Below are positions 5,834 to 6,165 of a stretch of 6,165 nucleotides of DNA, one piece after another. The DNA comes from Clostridia bacterium (GTDB taxonomy: Bacteria > Bacillota > Clostridia > Oscillospirales > CAG-272), in assembly GCA_017625275.1 (NCBI GenBank), contig JAGALI010000008.1, forward strand, positions 1 to 6,165, written 5' to 3'. The notes under the pieces were generated by a model. That model did not search any database, was not told the origin of the DNA, and saw only the letters and a list, made by a program, of their open reading frames with translations. Each line of letters starts with the position of its first letter. Position 1 is the stretch's first letter. Both the position numbers and the translations under genes were made by a program.

Positions 5834-5889
5834 AAAAAGGCAAAATTTCGAAAAAATACATAAAAGAAGGCAAAAAATATAAATTTTTT
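5834..5889. other. A-tract-rich stretch upstream of ychF promoter
   Basis: Runs of A at 5834-5838, 5842-5845, 5851-5856, 5862-5865 and 5872-5877, then AAATTTTTT at 5881-5889, recur at roughly helical spacing. The element AAGGCAAAA occurs at 5837-5845 and again 30 bp later at 5867-5875. The stretch probably bends DNA between the two divergent promoters. No ORF or RNA is seen. Confidence 0.45.
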
Positions 5890-5908
5890 AGTATTCAAAC
5901 ACTCTGCG

Positions 5909-5930
5909 TTCACAAAATCGTCACAAAATA
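5909..5930 (+). repeat. 11-bp tandem direct repeat upstream of the response-regulator gene
   Basis: TTCACAAAATC (5909-5919) is followed directly by GTCACAAAATA (5920-5930), sharing TCACAAAAT with an exact 11-bp offset. Two half-sites in tandem at 11 bp is the typical layout of OmpR/PhoB-type regulator binding sites, and the half-site resembles Pho-box units (TCATAAA). The response regulator 99 nt downstream is a natural candidate to bind it. The regulatory role is inferred. Confidence 0.5.
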
Positions 5931-5970
5931 CCATTAAAATTAATAAAAATAACTTAAAATATGAATAAAT
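5914..5970 (+). promoter_or_regulatory. Helically phased A-tracts ahead of the response-regulator promoter
   Basis: AAAAT or AAAT tracts end at 5918, 5929, 5940, 5950, 5960 and 5970, with steps of 11, 11, 10, 10 and 10 bp. The series stops 3 bp before the -35 element (5973). This spacing equals the DNA helical repeat and predicts intrinsic curvature. The nearest tracts could also serve as UP-element-like contacts for RNA polymerase alpha subunits. Confidence 0.6.
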
Positions 5971-5972
5971 TG

Positions 5973-6001
5973 TTTACAAAACAAAAAAAGTATGGTAAAA
6001 T
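5973..6001 (+). promoter_or_regulatory. Extended -10 promoter of the response-regulator gene
   Basis: TTTACA (5973-5978, 5 of 6), a 17-bp spacer and TAAAAT (5996-6001, 5 of 6), with the extended -10 TGG at 5993-5995. Predicted start is near 6008, leaving a leader of about 21 nt that holds the ribosome binding site. Confidence 0.75.
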
Positions 6002-6017
6002 AATTGCATAAAACAAA

Positions 6018-6023
6018 AGGAGG
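6018..6023 (+). promoter_or_regulatory. Ribosome binding site of the response-regulator gene
   Basis: Perfect AGGAGG, 5 nt before the ATG at 6029. It fixes the start of the partial gene at the right edge. Confidence 0.88.
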
Positions 6024-6028
6024 CCATT

Positions 6029-6165
6029 ATGATAGGTTCAAAGCTATTAATCATAGATTCTGACCGTGGTATGTGTGAGCTCATAAGAACATACTTTAAA
6101 AACGAAGGCTATGATGTAGTAGAGGCATATGATGGCCAAGAGGGACTAGACTCTTTTAAAACATA
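6029..6165 (+). CDS. Two-component response regulator, N-terminal receiver fragment
   Basis: Partial gene cut by the right edge; 45 codons are visible. MIGSKLLIIDSDRGMCELIRTYFKNEGYDVVEAYDGQEGLDSFKT matches beta1-alpha1-beta2-alpha2 of a CheY-like receiver: the LLIID strand, an amphipathic helix, the GYDVVEAYDGQEGL block. The general look is that of OmpR/PhoB-family transcription factors, but the output domain, phospho-acceptor Asp and conserved Lys lie outside the window. The acidic pocket reads Asp10-Ser11-Asp12. In typical receivers (DDD, EDE) the second position is an acidic Mg2+ ligand, so Ser11 is unusual. An AGGAGG site and an extended -10 promoter precede it. It is divergent from ychF, and the upstream region has curved DNA and a tandem repeat that fit autoregulation. 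A partner histidine kinase would be expected beyond the edge. Confidence 0.88.
   Translation, partial: MIGSKLLIIDSDRGMCELIRTYFKNEGYDVVEAYDGQEGLDSFKT

Noticed and set aside
5831..5972. Small RNA or CRISPR-like repeat array between ychF and the response regulator
   Set aside because: Repeats are only 9-11 bp, without unique spacers of constant length. No GC-rich hairpin with T-run was seen, so DNA curvature and a protein-binding site explain it better.

Overview
The window looks like a chromosomal housekeeping segment from a low-GC Gram-positive bacterium, most likely a member of the Clostridia (Bacillota). The grounds are AT-rich spacers, strong AGGAGG/GAGGTG-type ribosome binding sites, sigma-A-like promoters, short intrinsic terminators, and the gene families present (a YtvI-like AI-2E permease, an ECF S component, a short cyclophilin, a bacterial TrpRS). 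The genus cannot be fixed from sequence alone. I see no phage, IS, CRISPR, tRNA or rRNA, and nothing I would call a new multi-gene system.

Layout, left to right. (1) 2-397 (+): the C-terminal part of a HAD-IB (phosphoserine-phosphatase-like) hydrolase cut by the window edge. It converges on a two-gene minus-strand unit, cyclophilin peptidyl-prolyl isomerase (959-1435) then a putative ECF transporter S component (432-950). One bidirectional terminator at 403-433 serves both sides. (2) 1436-1552: a compact divergent promoter region. Rightward from it run a YtvI-like AI-2E family permease (1553-2632) and trpS (2682-3686), which ends in a second bidirectional terminator (3698-3724). (3) Opposing these on the minus strand are ychF (4670-5764) and, downstream of it, a short cytoplasmic GH29-like (alpha-L-fucosidase-like) protein (3723-4631). 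Their 38-nt spacer is almost filled by an intrinsic terminator, so the GH29-like gene sits just behind ychF's terminator with no room for its own promoter in the gap. (4) 5765-6028: a second divergent regulatory region with a good ychF promoter leftward and an extended -10 promoter rightward into a response regulator (6029 onward, cut by the window end). It carries helically phased A-tracts and an 11-bp tandem direct repeat.

The genes do not form one pathway. They cover protein folding (cyclophilin), translation (TrpRS, YchF), membrane transport (ECF S, AI-2E), sugar or unknown hydrolysis (HAD, GH29-like) and signalling (response regulator). The points most worth a second look are the response-regulator promoter region, the atypical Asp-Ser-Asp acidic pocket of that receiver, the divergent active site of the GH29-like protein, and the stop codons placed very close to or inside the terminators.
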